From a virus: a DNA stretch of 63,293 nucleotides. Positions 16,591 to 26,229 of this stretch are shown here, one piece after another (the first letter of the stretch is position 1; the number at the start of each line of letters is the position of its first letter). The stretch is taken from the IMG/VR virus record IMGVR_UViG_3300036980_000702, positions 1-63,293 of that record, one strand, 5' to 3'. A model generated the notes under the pieces. The model was not told where the DNA came from. It did no database searches and saw only the letters and a list, made by a program, of their open reading frames with translations. Both the position numbers and the translations under genes were made by a program.

Positions 16591-16992
16591 TTCTTTTAAA
16601 CAATCGGGAATGGGGATTAACTTTGCAAAAACCGTAGTCTGCCAATCCGTGATATACTCCATTTCCAATCTAAAGATATCTTCAACAATGTTTTTAACTT
16701 GCAAAGAACCATCTCTAACCATATAACTAATTTGATCATCGAGTCTTTGCTGTGGCATATGGCATAACTCGTGAATTATGTTGTTTGCCTTTTCTTCGAT
16801 TGGTTCATTTGCAAAGTCATCGGCTATATTAATAACTGATACATAACGGCCTTCGATTGATTTAATAGACATGTTGTAGTCGTTATCCGCTGGAAGTTCG
16901 CTTATCCTGACTTCCCATTGTTCCAACCGAAGAGACTTCTGATAATACTTGATTGCCTCTGCAATTTTATCTTTCCATTCCTGAGATATCAT
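16588..16992 (-). CDS. Putative zinc metallopeptidase-like protein (HExxH)
   Basis: 134 residues. HELCH at 74-78 within NIIHELCHMP is a zinc-binding peptidase signature and the surrounding helix fits SprT/ImmA-type minimal domains, with E107/E111-type acids downstream as possible third ligand. The first 60 residues form a strand-rich lid (EQWEVRISELP ... GRYVSVINIA). It lies between tail and acetyltransferase genes. Whether it cleaves protein or only has the fold is unknown. Confidence 0.75.
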   Translation of the reverse strand: MISQEWKDKIAEAIKYYQKSLRLEQWEVRISELPADNDYNMSIKSIEGRYVSVINIADDFANEPIEEKANNIIHELCHMPQQRLDDQISYMVRDGSLQVKNIVEDIFRLEMEYITDWQTTVFAKLIPIPDCLKE

Positions 16993-17019
16993 TTTGCCCT
17001 CCGTATTTTTATGTAATAT

Positions 17020-17046
17020 AAAAGGCCAGGAGTTACCCCGGCCTTA
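17020..17046 (-). terminator. Intrinsic terminator after the tail spike gene
   Basis: AAGGCC...GGCCTT stem (17022-17045) with inner GGG/CC pairs, followed by TTTTAT on the - strand. Confidence 0.7.
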
Positions 17047-17083
17047 CCATTAACACATTTTCTTTTTCATTGGCATGTCCTTT

Positions 17084-18151
17084 TTATGCATTTGGTCCGA
17101 CTAAAAATGTTTGGGAGTATATTCTCATAGTTCTACTAACGCTTGTTGTTGATAAATCATAATTAAACATCTCACTAAGACTATCGGAAGTTAAGGGTTC
17201 ATATTGAGAAGAAACTCCAAGGCTAACTCCATCAATAAAGAATTCAAAATGTATCCCATTCCAAACTATTTCATATGTATGTTCTGAATTATTTAAAGTA
17301 AACACCGGGCTAAAAGTAATGGTTTGAGTATTGGAACCATTATAACAAATTCCTTTCATTATACTGCCATCGAAATAAAAGTCGGCACCTTTTGAAGTGG
17401 TTTTACATAAACCGATATGCATGGAAGTAATGCTGGTAGCGTAATCTAATTTAATTGTAGTTCTCATTCTCATGATTCGTGCGAATGTAGGAATTGTTTC
17501 TTTGCCATTCGAATCATATACCCTACGAACCGGACGGGAAGCAACAAAGTTTGATGATCCAGAACTACCAGTAGAATATGCATCATACTCCAAATTACTA
17601 TACGAGGTCCCATTGCCAGTACCAGTAACTATCATTGCCGATTGGCGACCAATTTCGGGAGTCAATATTAAACCTTGGAATCCATATTGAAATAGATTCT
17701 TATTAAATCCGGTTACTGTTGCCGCGTTCAAGTTTGCAACTTCAGTAGTGCTTGTTACGACCAAGGGAGGGGTTCCGGTCGGAACGTCGGACGTAAAACT
17801 CTTGGCTCGAAGGTCGTAATCTCCAATATCCAGGTTTCCGGTGGCGGTTAATGAGGCGGTGCTTACTGGTCCGGTATGGGTTCCTGTTGTATTACCGGTT
17901 ACGTCTCCGGTCAGATTTCCAGTAACATCCCCGGTCACCGGCCCGATAAAGCTTGTCGCAGTGATTGCTCCGGCCGAAAACTCCCCGGACGCTCCCCGCT
18001 TAACTACCTTATTCGCGGTGTTAGTTGCAACACAGTCGGCGATTAATTGAACAACTGTGTCAAAGTAAAGTTTGATCGCCGAAGTCAAATTATTCAACAT
18101 CTGGTATGTAAGTTTTTCTCTTGTGAAATTCTTTGGTATTGTAAAGGCCAT
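17084..18151 (-). CDS. Tail fibre/spike protein with LamG-like C-terminus
   Basis: 355 residues. Residues 1-60 are helical (a likely attachment region). Residues 70-100 are GD/VTGN repeats (GDVTGNLTGDVTGN), typical of a triple beta-helix shaft. The C-terminal 180 residues, with ARIMRMRTTIKLDY, HTYEIVWNGIHFEFFIDG and MRIYSQTF, follow the jelly-roll pattern of concanavalin/LamG domains that bind sugars. It starts exactly at the stop of the gp10-like gene. Likely a second receptor-binding protein. Confidence 0.75.
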   Translation of the reverse strand: MAFTIPKNFTREKLTYQMLNNLTSAIKLYFDTVVQLIADCVATNTANKVVKRGASGEFSAGAITATSFIGPVTGDVTGNLTGDVTGNTTGTHTGPVSTASLTATGNLDIGDYDLRAKSFTSDVPTGTPPLVVTSTTEVANLNAATVTGFNKNLFQYGFQGLILTPEIGRQSAMIVTGTGNGTSYSNLEYDAYSTGSSGSSNFVASRPVRRVYDSNGKETIPTFARIMRMRTTIKLDYATSITSMHIGLCKTTSKGADFYFDGSIMKGICYNGSNTQTITFSPVFTLNNSEHTYEIVWNGIHFEFFIDGVSLGVSSQYEPLTSDSLSEMFNYDLSTTSVSRTMRIYSQTFLVGPNA

Positions 18152-20008
18152 CTATAAAACCTCCCTGGTTATAGTAGATTTAATTTCCAGATAATCAAAA
18201 CTGTGTGGGGTTGGACCGGTCTCCTCAATTTCAAAATAAATACTTCTGAACCGGTTCGTATTATCTACCCGGTGAAGTGGACTGGTTGAAGAAGTGTCAA
18301 GTTCATCCTCACTCACTAATAGATCCCCGTCATCGGGAATATCCTCATCCCCAAGTTGAAACTCACCGAGATATGTTCCAATAAATGAAAAGGTATCCGT
18401 TACACTCCCGGAAGCGGGACTATCTTGATTGGCGTTCCACCGAATTGTAACCGATTGCCCGTCTTTCAGATTCATAATTTGAATGCTTCGGAGGCATTGT
18501 TCAAACCCCGGAATGTTGCATTCCATACGGGTTTTGAAGTAACAGGAGATATCCACATCGTTGTCGGTATTACCGGTAAACATAGTGTAAACATGACCTT
18601 CACTCGAAGACCCGGCGTGTAAGGTGTTATCCTCATATCGAATCATCCGGGACATTATTAATCCGTCCATTGGGTACCACTGACCGCGGTATGTATCAAA
18701 GACCATAGTCCTGTCATTATAAGTCCCGTTGTCAGTATTCGGATAAGTCAGCACAAAATAATGACCAAACCAACCGACGGCGCACTTGGCTTTATTGGTT
18801 TCACTAATATCCTTGAGTTCATCGTAGATGTTTGCCGAGATATTAACCGCTCCGGTTGAGTCTGAATATTGCCAAACCCCATCCGGTCCAAACCAACGGA
18901 GGAACCCATCCGGACAGTCAACCAAAGTTTTCTGATCGTACGCTCCGGACGGCGGGCCGGAAATAACCTGCAAAGTTCCACTGAACGGGAAAACGTCCGA
19001 AGGTTCGCCAATGATCCAATAGGTCTTATGTCTTTTGGTAACAAACAATCTGCCATTGTAACGTATCATCCCGGTAATGGCCTGACCATCGTCACGGTCA
19101 CAGGATACCCATGATGCAACGTCAACCCCGCCGTTAGTATGGAACCGGTCGTAATAATCACCCATAGAGAAATATACTCGGGTCGGATAATTCGGATCTC
19201 TGGTCAACCACATGCGTTCCTGGTGAACTACGGGAGTTTTACCATGCGGATGCACTCCGGAGATTGCAACACCGTTTTCATCAAGTAGTGAAAGGAGGGT
19301 GGCCCCACCGGTAGTCCCGAAATAAATATCAGTCCCATCAGTAAAGAAATATTTACCCCACCAGGAAACAAATTCGATTTCGTCCGCTGCAGTAAGCGAT
19401 GGGAAGGTTAGGGTATTGTTGGCAAGATCCGTATCGTCTCCAGTGTAAACCACAGATACCGAACCCGACAAACCCCATGTTCCAACCGCATCCAAGGTAA
19501 TAGTTCCATCTCCAGTTCGACTTCCGGTAGCCATCAAAAAAACAGGATTTACAGTTGAACCATAATAAATATCTACAGTTCGCGTTGTACTGGAGTTGGT
19601 TAACTGCCAGTGAATATCTACGTTCAGATCACTTCCACCAACCAAAATCCAATTGCTCAACTGGTTTGAAGCATCCCCGGCTTCAACGACCGAAGTCAAT
19701 AAAAACGGGCTAAAAACTGAAGAGTTCAAATCGTAGACTTTGGTCCCGCATTTCGCAAAAGTCCGGTAAGAAGCTCCGTCATAAAAACGAAAAAGCCCGG
19801 TTATTCCTACACCTGCCGAAAATAGTTCAACTTCATTATCACTGAGAAACCCTTCTCGTTTAGTTAATCCCTGGTCATTGGCGAAATAATTAAACATATT
19901 AGAAGATTCCCCAGGCTGAAGGTCGTTATTGCTAACCCCTAGTTTTACACCCTTAAATCCCCCAGTTTCAGGTTGACCGATTACCCATGTTCGATTATTA
20001 GAATTCAT
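18152..20008 (-). CDS. P22 gp10-like packaged-DNA stabilisation / tail hub protein
   Basis: 618 residues. It begins with a strand-rich domain (GVKLGVSNNDLQPGESSNMFNY, TKREGF) and continues with repeated propeller-like strands: GLFRFYDG, GRLFVTKR, KTYWIIGEPS, WYPMDGLIMSRMIRYEDN. These are marks of the gp10-type protein that plugs the portal with gp4. The gene follows the gp4-like gene directly. Length is longer than P22 gp10 (472), with the extra sequence in the 110-220 and 500-600 regions. Confidence 0.75.
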   Translation of the reverse strand: MNSNNRTWVIGQPETGGFKGVKLGVSNNDLQPGESSNMFNYFANDQGLTKREGFLSDNEVELFSAGVGITGLFRFYDGASYRTFAKCGTKVYDLNSSVFSPFLLTSVVEAGDASNQLSNWILVGGSDLNVDIHWQLTNSSTTRTVDIYYGSTVNPVFLMATGSRTGDGTITLDAVGTWGLSGSVSVVYTGDDTDLANNTLTFPSLTAADEIEFVSWWGKYFFTDGTDIYFGTTGGATLLSLLDENGVAISGVHPHGKTPVVHQERMWLTRDPNYPTRVYFSMGDYYDRFHTNGGVDVASWVSCDRDDGQAITGMIRYNGRLFVTKRHKTYWIIGEPSDVFPFSGTLQVISGPPSGAYDQKTLVDCPDGFLRWFGPDGVWQYSDSTGAVNISANIYDELKDISETNKAKCAVGWFGHYFVLTYPNTDNGTYNDRTMVFDTYRGQWYPMDGLIMSRMIRYEDNTLHAGSSSEGHVYTMFTGNTDNDVDISCYFKTRMECNIPGFEQCLRSIQIMNLKDGQSVTIRWNANQDSPASGSVTDTFSFIGTYLGEFQLGDEDIPDDGDLLVSEDELDTSSTSPLHRVDNTNRFRSIYFEIEETGPTPHSFDYLEIKSTITREVL

Positions 20009-20017
20009 GTTTCACCT

Positions 20018-20647
20018 CTACAATTCTAGAGCCCGGTCGGCGTTCATCCCGGACGAAAGATAATTTTTGAACTTTGTTAACTCTGATTGATACTCGTTTC
20101 CCCAGTAGATTGCCCGTTCCGAATCCGTTCCTTTATCGATAGCAAACATCTTTGCAACCAAAAAGTAAGAGATCAAGTAATGCCAAGCGGTAGGAACCTT
20201 GGACGGAGTATCGGTTAAAGTCAGATCCGCTGTTGGTCCATCAAAATACACCCGATTTAAAGTATAAGCATCGGCGGGAATCGGGTTAATTCCCATCTTG
20301 TCAACTTCGAGGTAATATTCGATAGGAATTCCAACTGCATTTAAAAGATAACTTACTTCAATATTTTGATATGCAACCGGCGTTAATTTACCCAGGCCAT
20401 TGTAATCAATTGACCTCATAGCTACAAACCCGGTCGGGTAGGTGTATTCCCTTTGGTTCGCCGTGGTAGTCAAGACATCAGTTGTCCTGCTGCACCGCGC
20501 CTCCCGGCAAATCTCCGCATACCCCAAATTAACCTGGCGCAAAGGCCAAGTTCGAGTAGGAGAATCATATTTGGATGCCGGTGAAGACTTGTCACTCGTC
20601 TCGTCAAACAGGTTAAAACTTTCACTGATGATATCATCAGTAGTCAT
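20018..20647 (-). CDS. P22 gp4-like head-to-tail adaptor
   Basis: 209 residues. The build is that of gp4-type adaptors: N-terminal helix DDIISESFNLFDE, a W/R motif (TRTWPLRQVNLGYAEICRE), the strand pair REYTYPTGFVAMRSIDYNG, an IPADAYTLNRVYF segment and a C-terminal helix. It would bind the portal ring and seal DNA with the gp10-like protein encoded next. Confidence 0.75.
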   Translation of the reverse strand: MTTDDIISESFNLFDETSDKSSPASKYDSPTRTWPLRQVNLGYAEICREARCSRTTDVLTTTANQREYTYPTGFVAMRSIDYNGLGKLTPVAYQNIEVSYLLNAVGIPIEYYLEVDKMGINPIPADAYTLNRVYFDGPTADLTLTDTPSKVPTAWHYLISYFLVAKMFAIDKGTDSERAIYWGNEYQSELTKFKNYLSSGMNADRALEL

Positions 20648-20659
20648 AAAACCACTCCC

Positions 20660-21334
20660 TTATCTGCTATATATTATTTTCAATCCCCATATCCTAAAAG
20701 GCACCGTACCGGTACTTGATTTAAAATATAGGGTATTGCAACGCATTGGAAGACCTTCGGTGTGTTGCTCGGACTTTTTAACGGTCATATCGCCGGCCTG
20801 AGAGTTCGCCGTAGTAATAACGTTGGTGGTATCCGCCGCCGCGTGGGCTGATGCGTCAGCCATATGATCAGTAAGATCCGCGCTAATCTCATTCATACAA
20901 GTGATTGCCGCCGACAAAGTTGTTGGGTCAGCCGCCGTTACCTGGTGAGCCGTGCCCGCCCCAGGGTGATAAGTTCCCGTTTCGGCATCATGGGCGTTAG
21001 TGGCATCTTTCAAGGCATGGATAGCCGCGCAAATAGCCGCAACCGTTTTGGTAGTAGTGGTTGCCGGTGCATTGTTAACCACATCGGCGGTTGTGTGAGT
21101 GCCGGACCCCATAGCGCAATGGGCAACATATTGGGCGTAAACGTCCAAATAAAGCATGTAGACCGAATCCAAACCATGTATATTGGTATCCGCCCCGCTC
21201 GATTCATCAAAGTTAAAAATGACACTGTTTGTAGTGTCATCGTTGGCGGCAAAAATAATCTCATCAACCTCAAAAGATTGATGTTTTTCAGTAGCGACGG
21301 CGTTTGTTTCCAAGCAAACCAATACTTTTGCCAT
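20660..21334 (-). CDS. Virion-associated protein, Ala/Thr/His-rich
   Basis: 224 residues. The N-terminal third is beta-rich (VLVCLETNAVATEKHQSFEVD). The middle (about 75-190) is Ala/Thr/His-rich with repeated HDAETGTYHPGAGTAH and HMADASAHAAADTTN units. The end is a strand-rich cap (TLYFKSSTGTVPFRIWGLKI). This could be a head-decoration or tail-completion protein; no family is recognised. It lies between the 147-residue protein and the gp4-like gene. Confidence 0.65.
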   Translation of the reverse strand: MAKVLVCLETNAVATEKHQSFEVDEIIFAANDDTTNSVIFNFDESSGADTNIHGLDSVYMLYLDVYAQYVAHCAMGSGTHTTADVVNNAPATTTTKTVAAICAAIHALKDATNAHDAETGTYHPGAGTAHQVTAADPTTLSAAITCMNEISADLTDHMADASAHAAADTTNVITTANSQAGDMTVKKSEQHTEGLPMRCNTLYFKSSTGTVPFRIWGLKIIYSR

Positions 21335-21339
21335 TTATA

Positions 21340-21783
21340 TCAACTCGCTTTCACGTAAGAATGAACCCCGGGAGTAGAGTAAACTATTTTCCCTTTTTCG
21401 ATCTTTTTTAAAGTTTTTTCGCGGGTGTCATCCATGTTTTCTTGATTCCTGGTCCTAATATGATCATCTTTGGCATCCATCGCAGCGATTATTTCCTTCG
21501 CGTCCCTATACCCAGCCCTACCCCAGCGCATATCGTCATAAACATACTGGCCCCAATGTCTAAAGGTGGTCTGAACACTCCAATATTCAACCGGATACGT
21601 CAACTTGACAGTTTCTCGACTCGAACCGACTAAAAAACCAGGCACCATTATCGATTCCTGGTCAAAAGTAAGTTTTGATATTTCCCATTCTCCTGAACGT
21701 GGGTTCCATTCTACTTTTAAAAGTGGGTCGTGAAGTTCTTCTCTGATCCGTTTGGTTTCGTCCGGCTTGTAAATAGGTTCCAT
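21340..21783 (-). CDS. Conserved late protein of unknown function
   Basis: 147 residues from ATG 21783, which has AGGTG 7 bases upstream; the GTG at 21792 touches the previous stop. The chain has a Trp-rich middle (WNPRSGEWEISKL, EYWSVQTTFRHWGQYVYDDMRWGR) and a charged helical C-terminal half. It lies between capsid and tail-adaptor genes, so a role in head completion is likely. Confidence 0.65.
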   Translation of the reverse strand: MEPIYKPDETKRIREELHDPLLKVEWNPRSGEWEISKLTFDQESIMVPGFLVGSSRETVKLTYPVEYWSVQTTFRHWGQYVYDDMRWGRAGYRDAKEIIAAMDAKDDHIRTRNQENMDDTREKTLKKIEKGKIVYSTPGVHSYVKAS

Positions 21784-21792
21784 TGTTGTCAC

Positions 21793-22173
21793 CTACTCCG
21801 TTACAATTTTAAGATCAATTAAAATCTCGATCATCCCGGAAGTGGAGATATTCCCCAATTGACCAACGGTTAAGGGTTCGATATTAATATTAACATCAAC
21901 CTCATTCAGTTCTCGGAGTTCCTTGTCGAACTCGATTCTGTTTATATCTGTAATGACATACTGGTTATTGTTAACCAAAGGTTGGTCGTTTTCGTCTCTC
22001 GAACAATATTTTTTACATAAATCAATTCGGTTTTCCGTGTAGTTTTGACTCTCTGGCTCTATTACTGAAATTTGTTTCTTGATCAAAAACCTTGTAACTA
22101 CCGGGATTTTTTCACCAAGTAATTCCCGTAACGCCAAAACGATAACTTCCAAATATCCTAATTTTAAATTCAT
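21793..22173 (-). CDS. Late protein of unknown function
   Basis: 126 residues from ATG 22173 behind GGAGGGCTT; the longer frame has no site. It begins with a hydrophobic helix (MNLKLGYLEVIVLALRELL) that may be buried or membrane-active, followed by a charged segment with two Cys (LCKKYCSRDEND) and strand-rich end (VDVNINIEPLTVGQ). First gene after the 22211 terminator, ahead of the tail-adaptor genes. Confidence 0.65.
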   Translation of the reverse strand: MNLKLGYLEVIVLALRELLGEKIPVVTRFLIKKQISVIEPESQNYTENRIDLCKKYCSRDENDQPLVNNNQYVITDINRIEFDKELRELNEVDVNINIEPLTVGQLGNISTSGMIEILIDLKIVTE

Positions 22174-22210
22174 GATCAAGCCCTCCAATTATTTATTTAT
22201 TTTATAAAAC

Positions 22211-22238
22211 AGAGAAGGAGCCGTTAAGCCCCTTCTCT
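22211..22238 (-). terminator. Intrinsic terminator after the 852-aa gene
   Basis: GAGAAGG/CCTTCTC stem (22212-22218 with 22231-22237) with an inner GGCTTAACGGCT loop, then TGTTTTAT on the - strand. Confidence 0.75.
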
Positions 22239-22259
22239 TAAAACCATTTAATTTGTCGA

Positions 22260-24818
22260 TTAAGCATACGTTGATGCCTTTAAAAGGATATCGTAGTCTA
22301 CATTGTCTATGCGGCAACGTAAACCGTGAGTAGCTGATACTGAACCGGTAGTATGGAATATATTGGTCGCCGATGATGCGGCTCCTATCCCAACTATTTC
22401 AAATAGACAACCAACGTCTTGAAAAGCGGTAATCGCCGTACTATTGCCGCCTGTTCCCATAAATAAAAAGCTGGTTCTGTGATTTGGAGTACAATTTGTA
22501 GCGCAATTTATTTCCGCTTCTAATGCCGCATAAGTTCCGGCTAAACCCGACACATTAGATGCAGGTAAAACTATTTCGGCGCAAAACGCAGAAAGTAAAC
22601 CGGAAGCGCGACCGTTAGTATTACAATCGACCTGAGCTTTAAGCGCGTTGGCCCAGCCGCCGAGGACTACATTGGTAGACATATGAACGTACATACGTCC
22701 ACCGCAACCGCCTGCACCAGTTAAGGTAGTATCGAAAATGGTTGAATTAATGGAAGTACCGGTTCCGTCCGCGCAAGTCATATAAACAGCCATACCGTAG
22801 TTAGCTGCCGCTGTTAATACTAAGCCACTTGCACCTGTTCCAGCGCCAATTTTGATGCCATTTTCGGCTGAACCAACCGGCATATAGATACCATAAGGCC
22901 AGACGGGAGTCCCTGAACTTCTGATCAATAATGCCGCAGAAGTTCCGCTATTAACAATAGTACCTGTTCCGGCAATATTGATATCAATACCGGTAAAGCT
23001 GCATCCACTATTAACGGTTAAATTTCCCGTACCAATTGTAGTGGCCGCGTTAATAGTTGTTGCTTCCGCAGTTCCGCTTAACGTAAAGCTATTACCTATT
23101 TGATTGAAAATATATGCTGCCCTAAACCCCCCATTCGTCATAGACAAAGAGTCAAGTATTCTCAACTGGCTAAATGATCCACATTGAGTTTTACCGCCTG
23201 TTTGACTAAGAGAAAGTAAGTATCTACAACGCAGGGGACTTAGTACATCACCAACTGCCGCAACGCCACCATCATCACAGTAAATCTGGACGCCACCGCT
23301 ATTATCGGTATCACCCGCTAATACAAGCCCGGAACCGGAAGTATTAGCTTTCACACCGATTTGAATAGGTACCGAAACAGATCCCACTGGCATATATAAA
23401 CCAATAGGCCAAGCCAAACCCACTGTAGTCTTATGAGTCGCAAAACCGGCCATAATTCCGGCAGTGGCGGTAAAAGCTGACATGTGCTGAATCGCTGCAA
23501 ACCCAGCTAATAATCCACCTGAATCAACGGTTGTACCTGAACCACCCAAGCGGGCAGATATACCAGCTGCACAGTAACTCGTTTTGATGTGACACAAGGT
23601 ATTGGTTTCAAAAGTTCCCATAATACCAGCGTGATAATGTCCAAACGAAGCATTTTTAACTACCAGTTGACCGATCAAACCGTAGGTTTCCTGATTAAAA
23701 TCAGTATCGGCTCCTGCGGAAACTAAATGCCGGAAACGTCCGGCTTTTGCGCTGTATGCGCCAGTTAAATCGGCAATTGATTCAGCAAAAACTGACACAA
23801 CATCTAATTGACCGGTATCCACGCCATCACTCATGGTTGTCGCCAAAACAACAGCGTTCCCGGTAGCTTGACTGGCTTTCCACGCACCTACCCTAATTGC
23901 AGCAGAAGTTACTCCTCTTGCGATGCAAATTCCAGTTGCAATTGCTCCTGTAGATTCGTTCTTTAGGTAAATACCATAATCTACATTGCCCGTTGCGCTA
24001 TTGGTTAAAAGCAAAATGGAAGAATCTCCAGTACCAAGATCAACTGTGCTCTTCCAATCACCCCAAATTGCGGACATGTATTTAGCCACCGTTAAGGTTC
24101 CGCCTGTACATGCCTCTATCCCGCCATATAGACCGGTAACCAAAACCGCCGTCCCGTTTAATACTCCAGCCACATTTGCAAAAAACTGACCGCCAGTTAG
24201 AACTCCAACGGCAGGCCACGCTGAACCGGAGAGTGTTATTCCGGTAAGCAATTTGGCATAACCATAATTAGCGCACATAGCACCGGTTCCGGTTCCGGAT
24301 AGAGTATAGTCCGCCCCAATGCCTATCATCGTTCCAGACGTTGACAAAAACTCACCTTTAAACTCATTGATATAGGTAACATCATTAGGAGCTACACCGC
24401 CTGAATTATTGGTATTTGCATGAGTATGAATTTTAAGACCATAACCGCCAGCAGCAGGAGCAGCGTTTAAGGTGGCACCAGTATTGCCAGTTACCTTTAA
24501 AGCAGTAGTCCCGGCTCCAATATCAATACCAGTGGCGCTAGTGGTAATTCTAAGTCCAGTAGTAGGGGCTCCGGAAATATTGATACCGTAAGTCTTGGAA
24601 CCGGATAAAGTTAATGTCCCGGTATACGCGGCGTCATCGAATGCGCTATCGCCGGCAACAAAACTCGACCCGTTATAAATCTTGGCAACGAAGTTAGTTT
24701 TATCGATCCATTCATCTCCTCCCTGCAATGGAGTACCATCATTCCTTCTGGTCGGAGTAGTATCCAAATAAATACGACAATGTCCGTCAGTATTTGGGAA
24801 AACAAAAGATCTTTTCAA
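22260..24818 (-). CDS. Long Gly/Ala/Thr-rich capsid-associated repeat protein
   Basis: 852 residues starting with TTG 24818 after GAAAGGGTG. The N-terminal 45 residues (KRSFVFPNTDGHCRIYLDT ... WIDKTNFVAKIYNG) look like an attachment domain. The rest is built of beta-rich repeats that reuse short phrases: GLYMPVGS/GIYMPVGS, SGLVLAGD/SGLVLTAA, YCAAGISA, STIFDTT. It is typed as a long fibrous or decoration protein by composition. It comes right after the major capsid gene, set off by terminators on both sides, so high-level expression is expected. No enzymatic motif. Confidence 0.7.
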   Translation of the reverse strand: MKRSFVFPNTDGHCRIYLDTTPTRRNDGTPLQGGDEWIDKTNFVAKIYNGSSFVAGDSAFDDAAYTGTLTLSGSKTYGINISGAPTTGLRITTSATGIDIGAGTTALKVTGNTGATLNAAPAAGGYGLKIHTHANTNNSGGVAPNDVTYINEFKGEFLSTSGTMIGIGADYTLSGTGTGAMCANYGYAKLLTGITLSGSAWPAVGVLTGGQFFANVAGVLNGTAVLVTGLYGGIEACTGGTLTVAKYMSAIWGDWKSTVDLGTGDSSILLLTNSATGNVDYGIYLKNESTGAIATGICIARGVTSAAIRVGAWKASQATGNAVVLATTMSDGVDTGQLDVVSVFAESIADLTGAYSAKAGRFRHLVSAGADTDFNQETYGLIGQLVVKNASFGHYHAGIMGTFETNTLCHIKTSYCAAGISARLGGSGTTVDSGGLLAGFAAIQHMSAFTATAGIMAGFATHKTTVGLAWPIGLYMPVGSVSVPIQIGVKANTSGSGLVLAGDTDNSGGVQIYCDDGGVAAVGDVLSPLRCRYLLSLSQTGGKTQCGSFSQLRILDSLSMTNGGFRAAYIFNQIGNSFTLSGTAEATTINAATTIGTGNLTVNSGCSFTGIDINIAGTGTIVNSGTSAALLIRSSGTPVWPYGIYMPVGSAENGIKIGAGTGASGLVLTAAANYGMAVYMTCADGTGTSINSTIFDTTLTGAGGCGGRMYVHMSTNVVLGGWANALKAQVDCNTNGRASGLLSAFCAEIVLPASNVSGLAGTYAALEAEINCATNCTPNHRTSFLFMGTGGNSTAITAFQDVGCLFEIVGIGAASSATNIFHTTGSVSATHGLRCRIDNVDYDILLKASTYA

Positions 24819-24843
24819 TTTGATTCACCCTTTCGTTAGAAAA

Positions 24844-24866
24844 GGGGCGGTTTGTCCGCCCCACTT
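24844..24866 (-). terminator. Intrinsic terminator after the capsid gene
   Basis: GGGGCGG/CCGCCCC stem (24844-24850 with 24856-24862), ACAAA loop and TTTTCT on the - strand. Confidence 0.85.
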
Positions 24867-24875
24867 CTTTAATGA

Positions 24876-26210
24876 TTACGCCGAATAAGCGTCTTTCAGG
24901 TCATAGATGGTTCCGCCTACCTCGAAGTTCTCGCAACCGTATTCCATAGTACCGGAAAGGTAAGCCGTCGCTCCGTCATAACCATTGAGTCTCTGCCATA
25001 GTCCGCCGTTCTCGGTCACAAAGTCGATTTCCCTGGTCAAATACTTGGTCATAAGTTTGATTGGGTTAATTGAAATTGCATTTGAAAACATCAACGGAGG
25101 GCAAACCATCTTAACGCCTTCGCACATAACGGTCTGGTAGGGCCAACCTTCGATGGTTGCGTTTTCCATAACGTACATCCCGGAATTTTGTTTCATAACG
25201 ATAAACTTATTCATGATTGCTTTTTCGGCAACCATAACAAGGTCGTTCAGTTTGGCGTTTCGAACGTTTTGCAGGAAGTCTAGCACTTCGACAATATTCA
25301 GGATCGTCCACTCTTTCGGGATTCCGGTGGCTGCCCCGGTTTCAATTAATCCAGCATCACTAACCCGGCATACGTGGGGAATAAGGTATTCATTATTTGT
25401 AACAGTTCGATCCGCATCGGCGCTACCCCAAAGTTTGTTAGTGGTTTTACCAAACAAGGACTTCATACCTTCGAATTCCTTGTTATACCCACCCCTTTGG
25501 TAAATCAATTGACCGTCCGCCAGCAAAGCGGCCAGAGTATCGGCGGCGGCATTGGTTGCACATTTAAGTTTGATCACATTGCTACCGGAAATAGTCTGAA
25601 TTTGTAGTCCTTCGGTTGCAGTTCCGCTAACTGAAGCGTGACCGGAAGTTAAAATGTCAACAAATATTCCCCTTTTGAAGTACCGCACCGGCCAACGAGT
25701 TCCACATATAGCAGTTCCGCCGCCATCGTCAACCGTAACAGTTACCCAAGTGTCAGTTTCGTTTGTAACCGTCGCCGACGCAACACAGGCAATAGGAGTA
25801 ACCCCGGCATCGCCGATTCCCATTCTTTCAACGGTGCATTTTAACGCAGATTCAACGCCCCGCATTTCTGCGTCAACTAGTTTAATAGCCCCGGTTCTAA
25901 AACCATCGGACATATCAATCAGTTTTCGCCAGTACTTGATCTGCGCGTCAATGTGTTTGGGGGTTCCCCGGTACGTCTGGAACTGGCATTCTCCGGGAGT
26001 CGGTAAAGCCCCGGTAACATCTGAACTCATTCCGATACCCCACGAATAACCAGTCTGGACCTTAACATTAAAGTTGCTTCCAACCTTCTCAATTTTATTG
26101 GCCGCTTTCAAAATACTCGTCCAAAACTCTTCCTCATAAATAGTAGATTGTAATCCGGGTATATAAACTTCGTATAATACATCATTAATGCTATTAATAT
26201 CCATACTCAT
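24876..26210 (-). CDS. Major capsid protein (P22/N4-type)
   Basis: 444 residues. It follows the scaffold gene by 19 bases and is followed by a strong terminator, as expected for the most abundant head protein. The N-terminal arm (MDINSINDVLYEVYIPGLQSTI), the MSSDVTGALPTPGECQF segment, the long spine-type helix at 100-130 and the C-terminal beta strands (RLNGYDGATAYLSGTMEYG) are in line with large P22/N4-like HK97-fold capsids. A strand-rich insertion (about 135-235) may be a surface domain. Confidence 0.8.
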   Translation of the reverse strand: MSMDINSINDVLYEVYIPGLQSTIYEEEFWTSILKAANKIEKVGSNFNVKVQTGYSWGIGMSSDVTGALPTPGECQFQTYRGTPKHIDAQIKYWRKLIDMSDGFRTGAIKLVDAEMRGVESALKCTVERMGIGDAGVTPIACVASATVTNETDTWVTVTVDDGGGTAICGTRWPVRYFKRGIFVDILTSGHASVSGTATEGLQIQTISGSNVIKLKCATNAAADTLAALLADGQLIYQRGGYNKEFEGMKSLFGKTTNKLWGSADADRTVTNNEYLIPHVCRVSDAGLIETGAATGIPKEWTILNIVEVLDFLQNVRNAKLNDLVMVAEKAIMNKFIVMKQNSGMYVMENATIEGWPYQTVMCEGVKMVCPPLMFSNAISINPIKLMTKYLTREIDFVTENGGLWQRLNGYDGATAYLSGTMEYGCENFEVGGTIYDLKDAYSA

Positions 26211-26229
26211 TTAAAAACACCTCTTTGTA

